A stretch of DNA of 48,529 bases from Actinomycetes bacterium (GCA_021787365.1 JAJYMB010000145.1:1-48529), one strand, 5' to 3'; counted from the first letter of the stretch, positions 15,364 through 24,048 are shown. Numbers and translations are program-made. The notes: generated from the letters alone by a model not told the origin.

Positions 15364-15804
15364 GTGGCAAAGATCGAGGGTGAAACCGTGATACGCCGGC
15401 CCCCTGAGGTTGTGTTCGACTTCGTGGCCGACGAGACCAACGAGCCCAAGTACAACCCGCACATGGTGGGTTCTCGGGTCTTGTCGAGCGGCCCGATCGG
15501 CAGGGGCACCAAGTTTTTGGCGTCGTTCAGGTCAGGGGGGCACATGGGCCCTGCTCTCATCGAGTACGTTGATTACCGGAAGCCAGAGCGGATCGTGTCG
15601 GTCACGCGCATGCGTTGGGCCGACGTCCGGGGGGAGCTCGGGTTTAGCCCGTCCGCCTCGGGGACGCGGCTGCAGTGGTCCTGGGACCTGCACCCCGTCG
15701 GGTTGGTGCGCCTGCTCACACCGGCGTTGACCTTGGTGGGAAGGCGCCAGGAAAAGGCCACCTGGTCCAACTTGAAGCGCCTGCTCGAAGCGGGCGAGTG
15801 CTGA
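15364..15804 (+). CDS. SRPBCC-fold (polyketide cyclase/dehydrase-like) protein
   Basis: 146 aa from GTG with GGAGGAG. It opens with KIEGETVIRRPPEVVFDFVADETNEPKYNP, rendered here only as the classic START-like opening: beta strand, PPEVVFDFVAD, then the W/Y-N-P turn. It ends with a long amphipathic helix (KATWSNLKRLLEA), as expected of an SRPBCC hydrophobic-ligand fold. The ligand is unknown; actinobacterial relatives are often lipid-related or stress-induced. It is the first gene of an operon with a 2TM protein (58-nt gap) and a PAP2 phosphatase (21-nt gap), which suggests a membrane-lipid or envelope role. Confidence 0.85.
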   Translation: MAKIEGETVIRRPPEVVFDFVADETNEPKYNPHMVGSRVLSSGPIGRGTKFLASFRSGGHMGPALIEYVDYRKPERIVSVTRMRWADVRGELGFSPSASGTRLQWSWDLHPVGLVRLLTPALTLVGRRQEKATWSNLKRLLEAGEC

Positions 15805-15862
15805 CTCTTCGGCGCGCAGTTGGGACTGGGCCGTGTTGCCTTCGAGACAGGAAGGAGCGAGG

Positions 15863-16165
15863 ATGGACGAATTGTCGCACGCGGGAGAACGGGTGCCGAC
15901 CGAGGACGTGGCGCGCGCGGAAGCCCGCAAGAGGATAGAGAAGCGCCGTAACCTCCTGGCCACGCTGGTGGCATACGTGGTCGTAAACGCCGCCCTGGTG
16001 GGCGTTTGGGCGGTGACAGGCCGAGGCTACTTCTGGCCCGGATGGGTGATGGCCCTGTGGGGGGTCGGGATGGTGCTTGGCTTGTTCGACTACCTGAGGC
16101 GCCCCATCACCGAGGCTGACGTTGACGCCGAAGTGCAGCGGTGGAGGTCGAGGAGGATTTTGTGA
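15863..16165 (+). CDS. Small 2TM-domain membrane protein
   Basis: 100 aa from ATG with AAGGAG five nt upstream. The N-terminus is charged (ARAEARKRIEKRRN). Two hydrophobic helices (LLATLVAYVVVNAALVGVW and WPGWVMALWGVGMVLGL) are joined by TGRGYF, then a cytoplasmic tail (DYLRRPITEADVDAEVQRW). This matches the 2TM-domain family, found free or fused to kinases and regulators; function unknown. It is the middle gene of the SRPBCC-2TM-PAP2 operon. Confidence 0.82.
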   Translation: MDELSHAGERVPTEDVARAEARKRIEKRRNLLATLVAYVVVNAALVGVWAVTGRGYFWPGWVMALWGVGMVLGLFDYLRRPITEADVDAEVQRWRSRRIL

Positions 16166-16186
16166 GCGCTCTGGACGGGGCAGGGG

Positions 16187-17098
16187 ATGACCCTGGAGCG
16201 CCGGTCAGGCGTAGCCGCCGAGGGGGGCAGACACCGTAGGAGGTTGGGCCGTAGGAGGTGGGGCCGTACCCTTGGTACCGGCGCCGCCGGCGTTGTCGTG
16301 CTCTTCGGTGCAACACTGTTGTGGGGCTGGCTAGCCGGCACCAGTTGGGGGGCTTCGCTCGACAGGTCATGGGCCGAGCAGTTCGTAGCGCACCGTTCAG
16401 CTAGCGTCACTGGCGCCCTTCGGTGGCTCACTTGGCTCGGGGACGCGCGAGCGGTCCTGCCACTGGCGTGTGTGCTCGGCGCCTTTCTCCTATGGCGGCG
16501 CGAGTTCCGTCTGGCGGCGGTCCTCGTGGGGAGTACGTGGGGGGCCTTGGCGCTCAGCCTGGTCGGTAAGGAGATGGTGGTCCGCCCGCGGCCACCGGAG
16601 GCGACCAGGATCGTGGAGACGATCAGCTCAGCGCTTCCCTCCGGTCACGCGGCTGTCGCGGTAGCGCTTTTGGGGTCGCTCGCGTGGGCGGTGGGCCGGC
16701 ACCGGCACTTGCTCGTGCGGGCGAGCGCGTGGGCGGGCGCCGGCGTCCTCGCCTTGGCTGTAGGTTGCTCGCGTGTATACCTCGGTGCTCATTGGCCCAT
16801 CGACGTCCTGAGCGCGTGGACTCTGGGCGCGGGCTGGCTGTTTACCTGCATTATCGCGAGCGCCCCGGGGCAGGGGTCTGTGAGACATGTGCAAGCACCC
16901 GCCCGCTTGCGTCGCGTGCGTCTTGAAGTTGCGCCGCAAGTGACCTCTGGTTGTGCCGCAGGCGTGGTGACGAGCTCAACAGTCGAGAGCCGCGCTGGCG
17001 GTGATGCAGATCTCATGCAGCCGTGGCCCGAGCGAACCGAGGCGGCGGACGAGCATGGCTTTGGGGAAGGGCCGGAGGTTGTCAAAGGACGCGGCTGA
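16187..17098 (+). CDS. PAP2-family membrane phosphatase
   Basis: 303 aa. The three PAP2 motifs are present: KEMVVRPRPP (near residue 126), PSGH (near 150) and SRVYLGAHWPIDV (near 195), surrounding five or six membrane helices. The enzyme should remove phosphate from a lipid phosphate such as phosphatidic acid or polyprenyl diphosphate on the outer membrane face. After the last helix is a polar tail of about 75 residues not typical of the family. It is last of the SRPBCC-2TM-PAP2 operon. DPA synthesis often uses a PAP2 phosphatase, but this one is 26 kb from the DPA genes, so a link is only possible. Confidence 0.88.
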   Translation: MTLERRSGVAAEGGRHRRRLGRRRWGRTLGTGAAGVVVLFGATLLWGWLAGTSWGASLDRSWAEQFVAHRSASVTGALRWLTWLGDARAVLPLACVLGAFLLWRREFRLAAVLVGSTWGALALSLVGKEMVVRPRPPEATRIVETISSALPSGHAAVAVALLGSLAWAVGRHRHLLVRASAWAGAGVLALAVGCSRVYLGAHWPIDVLSAWTLGAGWLFTCIIASAPGQGSVRHVQAPARLRRVRLEVAPQVTSGCAAGVVTSSTVESRAGGDADLMQPWPERTEAADEHGFGEGPEVVKGRG

Positions 17099-17237
17099 TT
17101 CCACTGGCAGCCCTCCTTCGGTGCCCACCGGCAACTCGCTCTGCACTCCGCGTACGTGGCGGGTGACTGGAGCGACGAGTACCCGCTGACGCGGACGGGC
17201 GGGGGCGCTTGCGGTGACCGTTGCCGGCAACCCCGTG

Positions 17238-18230
17238 CTATGGCCTCGGCCAACGCCCGCGTCGTCGCGAAAGCCCATGGCCGGGGGGTGGTTGGGCGGG
17301 TAGGACGCGCGGTGACTGGCGACGGGTACCGGAGAAAAGAGCGAGCGTGGCAGCCAAGATTATGGCTATGATCACGATTGCCTGCGGGTCGAATGCGGTG
17401 GCGCCCGGTATATGCGCGTTTGACTGGAAAACGAGGGCGACCACGTAGTTGAGCTCGTGGACAAGGCTGAAGACGAGCAGGGCGGCGGCCATCGGGTAGC
17501 CCCAGCGGGCGCGTCGCCACAACAGGGCGGCCGCGACGGCGTAGCAGGGGACGAGCAGAGTGAGGTCCAAGACGTAGGCAAGGTGGAGGTTGGGCTCGGG
17601 GAGGACCAGGAGGCTCTCCTTGGGGGACTGGCCCGTGAGGGTGAAGCGAAGCGAGTAGAAAACCCACGTGGCACCGAGCCCCGCCGCGAGGAGCGCCAGG
17701 ACGCTGCCAATGGCGCGCGCCGGCGTGGACGGGCGGAACGACTTGTAGACGCGCCCGAGGTCGAGGCTCGCTGCACTGAAGCCGAGGGCGAACGTGGCTG
17801 CCGTGAAGGCCGCGTCGTGGAGGAGGAACACGGTGCTGAACCCCGTGCCGAATACGTAGCTCGCGTAGTTGTAAGCCGCGTACCCGAGGATCGCCAGCCG
17901 TAACAGTTGGGCCTGTACCGACTGGCGGAAGTGGGGCAGGAGCGTGATGGCGAGCACTGGCACGGCGACCGCCAAGGTGACGAGGTCGTAGCCCCGCAGC
18001 ATGGCAGCGACGGACTTGGGGGCTCGGTAGACGTCGTCCACGCTGAGGCCGACGACCGAGACGGCGGTCATGAGCGCCAGAGCCGCCATGGCAAGGAGCG
18101 TGGACCAGTGGTGCGCGGGGGCCGGGCGGGCGCCGTTGCGGGACAGCCAGGCCCGTCTCGAGGCAGCACGCGGCCGGTGCGCGGCTGGCCAGCCGTGCTG
18201 GGGCGCGGAGGCAACGAGTACGCTCATCAT
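17238..18230 (-). CDS. Polytopic membrane protein, partner of the GH51-like glycosidase
   Basis: 330 aa from ATG in an ATGATGA overlap with the stop of the glycosidase gene, preceded by AGAGG. About eight hydrophobic segments are visible, including LLAMAALALMTAVSVVGLSV, YDLVTLAVAVPVLAITLL and VIIAIILAATLALF; the C-terminal tail is basic. Short motifs such as GYAAYNYASYVFGTGFS and HDAAFTAATFALG are distinctive, but I cannot name the family. The tight coupling to a secreted glycosidase suggests a shared envelope function. Confidence 0.78.
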   Translation of the reverse strand: MMSVLVASAPQHGWPAAHRPRAASRRAWLSRNGARPAPAHHWSTLLAMAALALMTAVSVVGLSVDDVYRAPKSVAAMLRGYDLVTLAVAVPVLAITLLPHFRQSVQAQLLRLAILGYAAYNYASYVFGTGFSTVFLLHDAAFTAATFALGFSAASLDLGRVYKSFRPSTPARAIGSVLALLAAGLGATWVFYSLRFTLTGQSPKESLLVLPEPNLHLAYVLDLTLLVPCYAVAAALLWRRARWGYPMAAALLVFSLVHELNYVVALVFQSNAHIPGATAFDPQAIVIIAIILAATLALFSGTRRQSPRVLPAQPPPGHGLSRRRGRWPRP

Positions 18231-20308
18231 GCACCTCTGCTTGTGGGGCTGCGGCTTGAAGCGCCTCGGCCTTCGAAGTCGAACAAGGTTAGGGAGTGGG
18301 CCGGGAACGTCCACGAGAAGTCGCCGGTATCGGCCCTCACCGTACGGGACGTCACCCGCACGGCAAGAGGGTACTGCGCAGTGTTGTAGGCCGTCGGGGT
18401 GGGGCCGTTTAGCGACGAGGACGTGAACCGCTCGGAGCGGTGCCAGGGGGTGACGACGGTCGCACGCACGGAACGGACAGGGCTCGTGTTTATAACGAGC
18501 AGGCGCAGGCGGGCCTTGTCACGGGCGGCGAGGGTGAGCAGGGCGGGCAGGCCACCGGTGCCCGGAAGGACGGGCCCGTTGCGGACGGAGGAGGAAAGCA
18601 GCCTCCCGCCGGCGAGGCGCGACATGAGGCCGACGACGTAAGCCGTGGGCTCCGCGACGAAGTGAGGGCCGGGCCCCGCCACCATGGCGCTGTCGATGGA
18701 GAGGCCGGGGTCCCACTCGTAGACGCCGTGGCGGCCCTCGTGCGTACGCAGGACGCGCACGACGCTGTCCACACTGACGCGGCGGGGGTCGTTGACGAGG
18801 AAGGGGGACGACGTAAGAAGGTACTTCTCCGCCAAAGGTACGCCGTGGAGGGCCCACTCGCGCAGCTGCGCGGCAATGAAAAGGGCCTCGTCGAGCGAGA
18901 GCAGGAACTCGGGAGCCTTCCTTGGCATGGGCCACACCAGCTGGCCGTACTCGGTTACTGCGATAGGCACGTCGCGCCCGGAGTAGCGGCGCACCGCCTG
19001 CTGGAACTTGACGAGGTGCGACCCCTCCTTGACGGGGTAGGCCATGAGCCTTTCTTCGTACCGGGTGAGGGGGAGCGCGACGTCCTCGGGCGCCGCGTAC
19101 TCGTGGAGCTCGATGCAGTCGTAGTGGTGCCTTTTCCCCATGAGCTTCAGGAAGGAAACGTCGGTCTCCAAAGACTCGCAGACCCTGATGTGGGGGTTCA
19201 TGCGCTTCATGGCCCGGTAGTACTCGATGAAGCCACCGTGGGGGCCGGAATCGTACGTGGCTGTGATGGCCGCGCCGCGCGGCGGGACCGCGCCATGGTG
19301 CCCGTCGCCGAAGGTGATCTTCCCGCTTAGGGGAGAAAAGGTGTAGGCGTGGACGCGCGGGCCCACCGACGACAGGTTCCCCACCTGGCGCCAAGCATGG
19401 CCGCCGACCATGACCCTCTCGCTCCTGGGCACCACGGGCGGGTAGTAGACGTAGAACACCTGGTGGGCCTGCCCGGTGGAGGCCGACGCCGACGGCATGG
19501 TGTCGGCGAAGGTGCCGACCGGCTGGGAGGAGAAGTGCGTAGTGCCCCCGTAAGCATAGAGGCAGGTTGCGAGGTCCTGCTTGGAGCAGTATGGGTGACC
19601 GGGCCCGAGCGAAACGGGCGTGCCCGAGCGCCAGCCGTACTGGCCGGGGAAGACTTGCTCGTTGCCCACTTCCCAGTAGCGCACGGGGTACGGGGCGGGA
19701 TGGCCGTTGCGGGCGCGAAGCGCGGCCCAGTAGCTGGATTGGGCGGGGTTGTGGGAGGGGTGGGCGGACTGGGGCGCCGTCATGTAGGCGACGAAAGCGG
19801 CCGCCTCGTTGACCGTCCCGGTCGCGAAGTTGACCACTATGTTGCCGGTTGCACCGACCTGGTCGAGCAGCCGGCCAAACTCGTCCGGGCCGACCACCGA
19901 AGGCGTGGGGCCGTTGACCACGCAGCAGACCTTGGACAATAGGGGCCCTTGCATCCCGAAGGGCTCGTTGCTGCGCCGGTCTTTCGCGGGGCCGATCGCC
20001 CGCTCCCAATGAAAAGTGTCCGCGGTTGTGCCGCCTGGGTACCGCAGCGTGCTTATGCCGAAATGCTCGAGCATCGACACAAACGTCGGGTAGAAAGTGC
20101 CAGAATGCGGGTCAAAGGCGCCGGCGGCATCGTAGGGCCAGAGAAGGTTGGCCCCGAAGAGGTCTTTGTTGACGGCACCGGCCTCGTTGGCTGAGACCAA
20201 AACGCGAGGTAAGGCCTGCGCCGCTGCTTGGGTGAGGCGAGCCGGCGGCACGGAGCAGAAAGCGGCGATGGTAGTGCACACGACGGCGAACCTGGCTCGA
20301 CTCGACAT
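18227..20308 (-). CDS. Secreted GH51-like (alpha-L-arabinofuranosidase-type) glycoside hydrolase
   Basis: 693 aa with an N-terminal signal peptide (FAVVCTTIAAFCSV, ending near AAA-QAL). The catalytic TIM barrel shows LRYPGGTTADTFHWE, an acid/base Glu in RYWEVGNEQ (near residue 212) and a candidate nucleophile Glu in IAVTEYGQ (near 450), typical of clan GH-A families 51/39. A C-terminal beta-sandwich (from about 600, RLRLLVINTSP) fits the GH51 accessory domain. It probably cleaves arabinose-containing glycans outside the cell. It sits 114 nt downstream of a small gene with a heptamer array and overlaps a membrane-protein gene. There is no clear SD; it may be translated from a longer transcript. 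Confidence 0.83.
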   Translation of the reverse strand: MSSRARFAVVCTTIAAFCSVPPARLTQAAAQALPRVLVSANEAGAVNKDLFGANLLWPYDAAGAFDPHSGTFYPTFVSMLEHFGISTLRYPGGTTADTFHWERAIGPAKDRRSNEPFGMQGPLLSKVCCVVNGPTPSVVGPDEFGRLLDQVGATGNIVVNFATGTVNEAAAFVAYMTAPQSAHPSHNPAQSSYWAALRARNGHPAPYPVRYWEVGNEQVFPGQYGWRSGTPVSLGPGHPYCSKQDLATCLYAYGGTTHFSSQPVGTFADTMPSASASTGQAHQVFYVYYPPVVPRSERVMVGGHAWRQVGNLSSVGPRVHAYTFSPLSGKITFGDGHHGAVPPRGAAITATYDSGPHGGFIEYYRAMKRMNPHIRVCESLETDVSFLKLMGKRHHYDCIELHEYAAPEDVALPLTRYEERLMAYPVKEGSHLVKFQQAVRRYSGRDVPIAVTEYGQLVWPMPRKAPEFLLSLDEALFIAAQLREWALHGVPLAEKYLLTSSPFLVNDPRRVSVDSVVRVLRTHEGRHGVYEWDPGLSIDSAMVAGPGPHFVAEPTAYVVGLMSRLAGGRLLSSSVRNGPVLPGTGGLPALLTLAARDKARLRLLVINTSPVRSVRATVVTPWHRSERFTSSSLNGPTPTAYNTAQYPLAVRVTSRTVRADTGDFSWTFPAHSLTLFDFEGRGASSRSPTSRGA

Positions 20309-20421
20309 ACGGTAGGAGGTACAGTAACATCACGGCTCGTTGGCTGGCCGGTAACGATCATCCCCGGGCCAAAGCCGCTCCGCGGAACGGAAAGGGAGAT
20401 GGTGGGCGAGAGCGGGACAGC

Positions 20422-20592
20422 TCAGGGGGCGCAGTCGCGCTCCTCGACGCGGGCCAGCCCGAAGTCGGCGGAGGCCTCGGGCCGGCCCGACTGTGACGAT
20501 GCCGTACCCGCGTCACCTTGGTCCCGCAGTTGCCATTCGACAACGTAGGAAGAGCTGGAGCTGAGAGTATCGCGGTCAAACAGCGTCGTCAC
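20422..20592 (-). CDS. Candidate small protein, 56 aa (new family, member 1)
   Basis: Starts at GTG 33 nt after the heptamer array. The protein begins VTTLFDRDTLSSSSSYVVEW and ends with RVEERDCAP. It aligns with the small protein at 30299-30478 with one gap: V-T-x-L at the start, S-x-S, VVE-x-Q, then Q-xx-RPE-xxx-D-x-G. The leader string CAGGTTGGG and the nine bases GTTGTCGAA within the frame are also shared. Codons are GC-rich at third positions late in the frame. The SD is weak. No function is known; the matching promoter, spacing and protein argue for a real gene or a conserved RNA/DNA element. A 114-nt gap leads to the glycosidase gene on the same strand. Confidence 0.55.
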   Translation of the reverse strand: MTTLFDRDTLSSSSSYVVEWQLRDQGDAGTASSQSGRPEASADFGLARVEERDCAP

Positions 20593-20624
20593 ATGGCAAT
20601 CCCAACCTGTCGGTGTGACGGGCG

Positions 20625-20653
20625 GGTCAAGGCGAGGTGCAGGCTAGGTGGAG
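20625..20653 (-). promoter_or_regulatory. 11-bp heptamer array for small gene 1 and the glycosidase
   Basis: Minus strand: CTCCACC, CTGCACC, CTTGACC at 11-bp steps. Very similar, including spacers (TCGC before the last copy), to the HtrA array at 32392. The last copy doubles as a -35-like TTGACC. Confidence 0.72.
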
Positions 20654-20686
20654 GTTCGTCCCTGGCCGGGCTCTCCTGCACGCCGG

Positions 20687-21538
20687 TCAAGACCTGGAGA
20701 GGGTGATGGGCACGCGGACGACGTTTTCGCGGTGCCCGTCCTTCGGCGAGAGGTCGTAAGCGACGAGGGTGCCCTTTTGGCTCTTGGGGCTGGAGTAAGA
20801 GAGCGTGGCCGAGAAGGTGCCGCGCGTGCCCGTCCCGGAGCTGGCATGGACGTGCCGCCTGCTCAGTACCCGCCCAGAGGACGCGGTGAGTTCGGCCCAG
20901 AAGTCGGCCTCGAAGACGTTGGCGGTCCCCGAGACCCGCACCGGGCTGGAGACGGCCTGACCGGGCGTGGGCGTCTCGACGAGGATAGCCGGTGTCACGT
21001 ACTCGAAGCTGGCTCTGGTCGCGGGGTGGTCGAGCATTATGCCCTCACCCCCGAAGACCGTCACACGCCGGCCCTCCATCGAGAACAGGACCCGGGAGAC
21101 CGTGGGGAACTGGGTGAGGGTGTACACGACTTGGGCGAGCCGCGCCGTCATGGAGAGCGACCCGCCGCCGTTCGCGAAGGACGTGGTCAGGTCGACCGTG
21201 GCTGTGCCGTTGGCCAGCGAGAGGCCGAGGAGCTTGGTCCCAGGCGGGACGCAGGTGGTCATGCCGCGTGCTTTGTCTGCCGGGGAAGGCCCGGAAAGGA
21301 GCTGGAGCAGCGCGGCCCGGCCGACTGCTTTCGTGGCAGGCACCTTGCGGCCGGCCACCACGAGCTTGTCCTTTCTCATGAAGTACACCTTGAGGGTGAG
21401 GGGCCTGGTGTCAGCGGTGGCCACGGTGGCTGCTTGCGCGGTGGCGGCCTGAGCCAGCGAGGGCAGGGCCCTGACGGGGCCCACCAGCGTGGCCAGGAAG
21501 GCCGTGCCGAGGAACGTCCTACAGAGCGCTCCCTTCAT
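20687..21538 (-). CDS. GerMN / Gmad2-domain secreted protein
   Basis: 283 aa from ATG overlapping the stop of the ATPase gene (ATGA). After a signal peptide (FLGTAFLATLVGPVRAL) there is a GerMN domain (about 45-155: KVYFMRKDKLV, LLQLLSGPSPADKA, LANGTATVDLTTSF, QVVYTLTQFPTVSRVLF) and an Ig-like Gmad2 domain (about 170-283: VRVSGTANVFEADFWAEL, then VAYDLSPKDGHRENVV). These domains occur in envelope proteins well beyond spore formers. There is no lipobox Cys. Operon position behind a metal-type ATPase suggests expression under the same stress, not a defined partnership. Confidence 0.86.
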   Translation of the reverse strand: MKGALCRTFLGTAFLATLVGPVRALPSLAQAATAQAATVATADTRPLTLKVYFMRKDKLVVAGRKVPATKAVGRAALLQLLSGPSPADKARGMTTCVPPGTKLLGLSLANGTATVDLTTSFANGGGSLSMTARLAQVVYTLTQFPTVSRVLFSMEGRRVTVFGGEGIMLDHPATRASFEYVTPAILVETPTPGQAVSSPVRVSGTANVFEADFWAELTASSGRVLSRRHVHASSGTGTRGTFSATLSYSSPKSQKGTLVAYDLSPKDGHRENVVRVPITLSRS

Positions 21539-23853
21539 GTCGCCTGCGCCTGCCCCGTCCCAACCTCGTCGAAGGACAAGTAGCTGTGGTCTTCTTGTGC
21601 CGTGTGCAACTCGAGGACGGCGTGCAATCCGAAGAGAAGGTCGCGCAGTTCGGCGAGCTCGGCGGCGTCGGGGCCGTTCGGGCCGATGGAATCGAGGAGC
21701 AAGCCGAGCCGGCGGATCTGGCGCAGGATCTCGGTGTGGGCGAGGCTCATCGGCGCGGTCGCATCGTGACCCCCGAGGATGCGGTCGAGCGCAGGGTAAA
21801 GGACGGCTTCTTCGGCCTCCTCGTGGGGCTGGATCTCGTCGACCAAGAGCCTGCGGACCTCCTTCAGCCGGCGCAGGGCAGGGCGGCCGCTCAGGTCGCT
21901 GAGGGCAGTTGCTGCCTCGCCCACGGCTTCGATGTTGGCCCGGACCGCTTCGTGCTCTCGCTGGAAGCGGGCTGTCAAGGCGAGGTCCTCCTGGGAGAGG
22001 TGGAGCTCGCTCCGCGAGGGACGAAGTGCGCGCAGGGCGTTCAGGATCACGGCGACGTCGATCCCCTCTTGGAGGATCGCGCCCCAGAGGGCGGGGAGGA
22101 GCCCGGCTGCCGCCGCTCCCATGGCCGCGACCGACATCGCGATCCCTGCGGCAGCGCTCTCCAGCGCGATCCTCCTCGCCCGGACGGCGATGGCACGCGC
22201 CTCGCCGACCGAGGCCAGGCGGTCGGCCACCAGCACGACATCGGCCGCCTCGGAGGACGCCGAGGCGCCTCGTGCCGCGATGGCGACGCCTATGTCGGCG
22301 AGGGCGAGGGCAGGTGCATCGTTTATGCCATCGCCAACCATGATCGTCCGGGCGCGCTCGCGCTCTCTGCGGACGACCTCGAGCTTGCTCGCGGGTGTGC
22401 ACTCCGAGTGGGCTTCGTCCGCGCCGATCGCAGTTCTAACGGCCTGTACAGGTTCGTCACGGTCGCCAGAGAGGACCACTATGCGCTCGACCCCGGCGCG
22501 GCGCAACTGGCGCACGGTCCGGGCTGCGTCCTTGCGGAGCGGGTCGTCGAACACGAGGACGCCAGCGGGGTGGCGGTCGACGGCCACGAAGACCGCGAGT
22601 GAACCGTCGAGGGCGGCGCGCTGCGACACGCGCTCGGCCCAGGGCGGCAGCACATCGACGCCCGTCCATTCGTGGTTGCCGACGGCGACGTTGTGACCGT
22701 CGACCCACCCCTGCACACCCTTGCCGGCGACCTCCTGGACGTCCCGAGGGACCGACAACCGGCATCTGCGCGCCCGGGCCGCCTCCACGACAGCGGTTGC
22801 GAGCACATGCGAGGAGGCTTGCTCGAGCGAGGCGGCCGAGCGGAGGAGCTCGTCCGGGCCGAGTTCGGGAGCGCTGGCAATGCGGGTCAACTTCGGGCGG
22901 CCCGCGGTCAGTGTCCCGGTCTTGTCGACGAGGAGGGTCTTGCACTCTGCCAGGCGCTCGAGCGCGGCCCCGCCCTTTATGACTACGCCGCGGCGCGCCG
23001 AGCGCGAGAGACCGGCGACGACTGCGACCGGGGCGGCGAGGATGAGCGGGCAGGGGGTGGCGACGACGAGGACCGCCACGGCCCGGCCCGCGCCACCGAG
23101 CGCCCAGGCGAGAGACGCTGTGGCCAGGGTGAAGGCGAAGAACCACAAGGCGAAGCGGTCCGCCAGGCGGACCAAGGGGGCCTGGGAAGCCTGGGCCTCT
23201 CGGACCAGGCGGACGATGCCGGCGTAGGTGCTCGCCGATGCAGTCCCCGTCGCACTCATGTCGAAGACCTGCCCGACATTGACCGCCCCGCTCCGGACTT
23301 CTTCTCCTTGATGGCGCTCGAGCGGGAGGGGCTCGCCGGTGAGGGCAGACTCGTCGAGGACGCCAGGCGAAAGGAGAAGGCCGTCTACGGGGAGGATCTC
23401 ACCTGTAGCCACCATGAGGAGATCGCCTTCGACGACCGCGTCCACCGGCACGGTCTCCAAAACGGCGCCCCGGTAACGGTGCGCCTGCTTGGGCGCCCTC
23501 TCGACCAGGGCTTGGAGGTCCCGGTTGGCTCGCCCTGCCGCCCAACCCTCCAGCGCACGGCCGCTCGCGAGCATGATCGCTATTACGCCGGCTGCCAACT
23601 CCTCGCCGACGATGAGCGCGCCGACAAGAGCCATGAAGGCGATCACGTCGACGCCGAAGCGCTTTCGCCGCAGGCTGGCGAGCACTTCCCAGAGGGCGTA
23701 GGCGGCGCCGATGGCGCCGACGGCGGCCCAGGCGTCGCGGCCGGCCGCCTCCGCCCCACCGGCATGCAATAACCCGCCGACTGCCAGTCCCGCGCCGGAA
23801 ATAACGAGCAGTGCGACGGCCAGGTACCGTCTGGCTGACTTCACACCCTCCAT
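21535..23853 (-). CDS. Heavy-metal-type P-type ATPase with C-terminal hemerythrin domain
   Basis: 772 aa. P1B-type core: the metal-site motif in the membrane is TPCP (ATPCPLILAAPVAVVAG, near residue 266) instead of CPC or SPC; the phosphorylation site is LLVDKTGTLTAG (Asp near 310); hinge MVGDGINDAPALALADIGVA. No N-terminal CxxC metal-binding domain is present. From about 620 the chain continues into a hemerythrin (HHE) helical bundle with REHEAVRAN, QPHEEAEEAVLYPAL, LAHTEILRQIRRL and LHAVLELHTAQEDHSYLSF, retaining the His and Glu ligands of a di-iron site. A metal or O2/NO sensing role for this tail is an inference. It is transcribed with the GerMN protein from a heptamer array 26 nt upstream. 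Confidence 0.9.
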   Translation of the reverse strand: MEGVKSARRYLAVALLVISGAGLAVGGLLHAGGAEAAGRDAWAAVGAIGAAYALWEVLASLRRKRFGVDVIAFMALVGALIVGEELAAGVIAIMLASGRALEGWAAGRANRDLQALVERAPKQAHRYRGAVLETVPVDAVVEGDLLMVATGEILPVDGLLLSPGVLDESALTGEPLPLERHQGEEVRSGAVNVGQVFDMSATGTASASTYAGIVRLVREAQASQAPLVRLADRFALWFFAFTLATASLAWALGGAGRAVAVLVVATPCPLILAAPVAVVAGLSRSARRGVVIKGGAALERLAECKTLLVDKTGTLTAGRPKLTRIASAPELGPDELLRSAASLEQASSHVLATAVVEAARARRCRLSVPRDVQEVAGKGVQGWVDGHNVAVGNHEWTGVDVLPPWAERVSQRAALDGSLAVFVAVDRHPAGVLVFDDPLRKDAARTVRQLRRAGVERIVVLSGDRDEPVQAVRTAIGADEAHSECTPASKLEVVRRERERARTIMVGDGINDAPALALADIGVAIAARGASASSEAADVVLVADRLASVGEARAIAVRARRIALESAAAGIAMSVAAMGAAAAGLLPALWGAILQEGIDVAVILNALRALRPSRSELHLSQEDLALTARFQREHEAVRANIEAVGEAATALSDLSGRPALRRLKEVRRLLVDEIQPHEEAEEAVLYPALDRILGGHDATAPMSLAHTEILRQIRRLGLLLDSIGPNGPDAAELAELRDLLFGLHAVLELHTAQEDHSYLSFDEVGTGQAQAT

Positions 23854-23878
23854 TTACGTCGCGCCCACCTGCTGCCGG

Positions 23879-23907
23879 AGTGGAGGCGAGGTGAAGGTGA
23901 GGTGGAG
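23879..23907 (-). promoter_or_regulatory. 11-bp heptamer array for the ATPase-hemerythrin operon
   Basis: Minus strand: CTCCACC, CTTCACC, CTCCACT at 11-bp steps, ending 26 nt before the ATG. The CTTCACC copy is close to the GTTCACC unit of actinobacterial PhoP boxes. Confidence 0.7.
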
Positions 23908-23960
23908 GCACGGGCTGCACGGCTGCGGCTGCACTTCCAGGGCGCACCTCGCCTGGGTTA

Positions 23961-23974
23961 GGGCCTAAGGTCAC
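23961..23974 (+). promoter_or_regulatory. DosR-like box 1 upstream of the histidine kinase
   Basis: GGGCCTAAGGTCAC, flanked by TTA on the left and ATGT on the right. Read in reverse it is GTGACCTTAGGCCC, close to the mycobacterial DosR consensus GGGACTWWAGTCCC. The same 14-mer with two changes lies at the same place before the response regulator. Confidence 0.5.
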
Positions 23975-23998
23975 ATGTGCGCCTCGAACTGCCCATTC

Positions 23999-24012
23999 GG
24001 GCCCAAAGCCCC
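23999..24012 (+). promoter_or_regulatory. DosR-like box 2 upstream of the histidine kinase
   Basis: GGGCCCAAAGCCCC preceded by TTC, 38 bp after box 1. It retains the GGG and CCC outer half-sites and the A-rich centre of a DosR-type palindrome. Confidence 0.45.
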
Positions 24013-24025
24013 TGGCTGGCCTGCG

Positions 24026-24034
24026 CAATACTGG
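24026..24034 (+). promoter_or_regulatory. Conserved CAATACTGG, likely -10 of the kinase promoter
   Basis: The same nine bases occur before the response regulator (36098-36106), in each case 15-16 nt ahead of a GTG that begins GTGCCGGA. AATACT is a plausible -10 element. Confidence 0.55.
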
Positions 24035-24048
24035 CGTGGGAGGTGACC

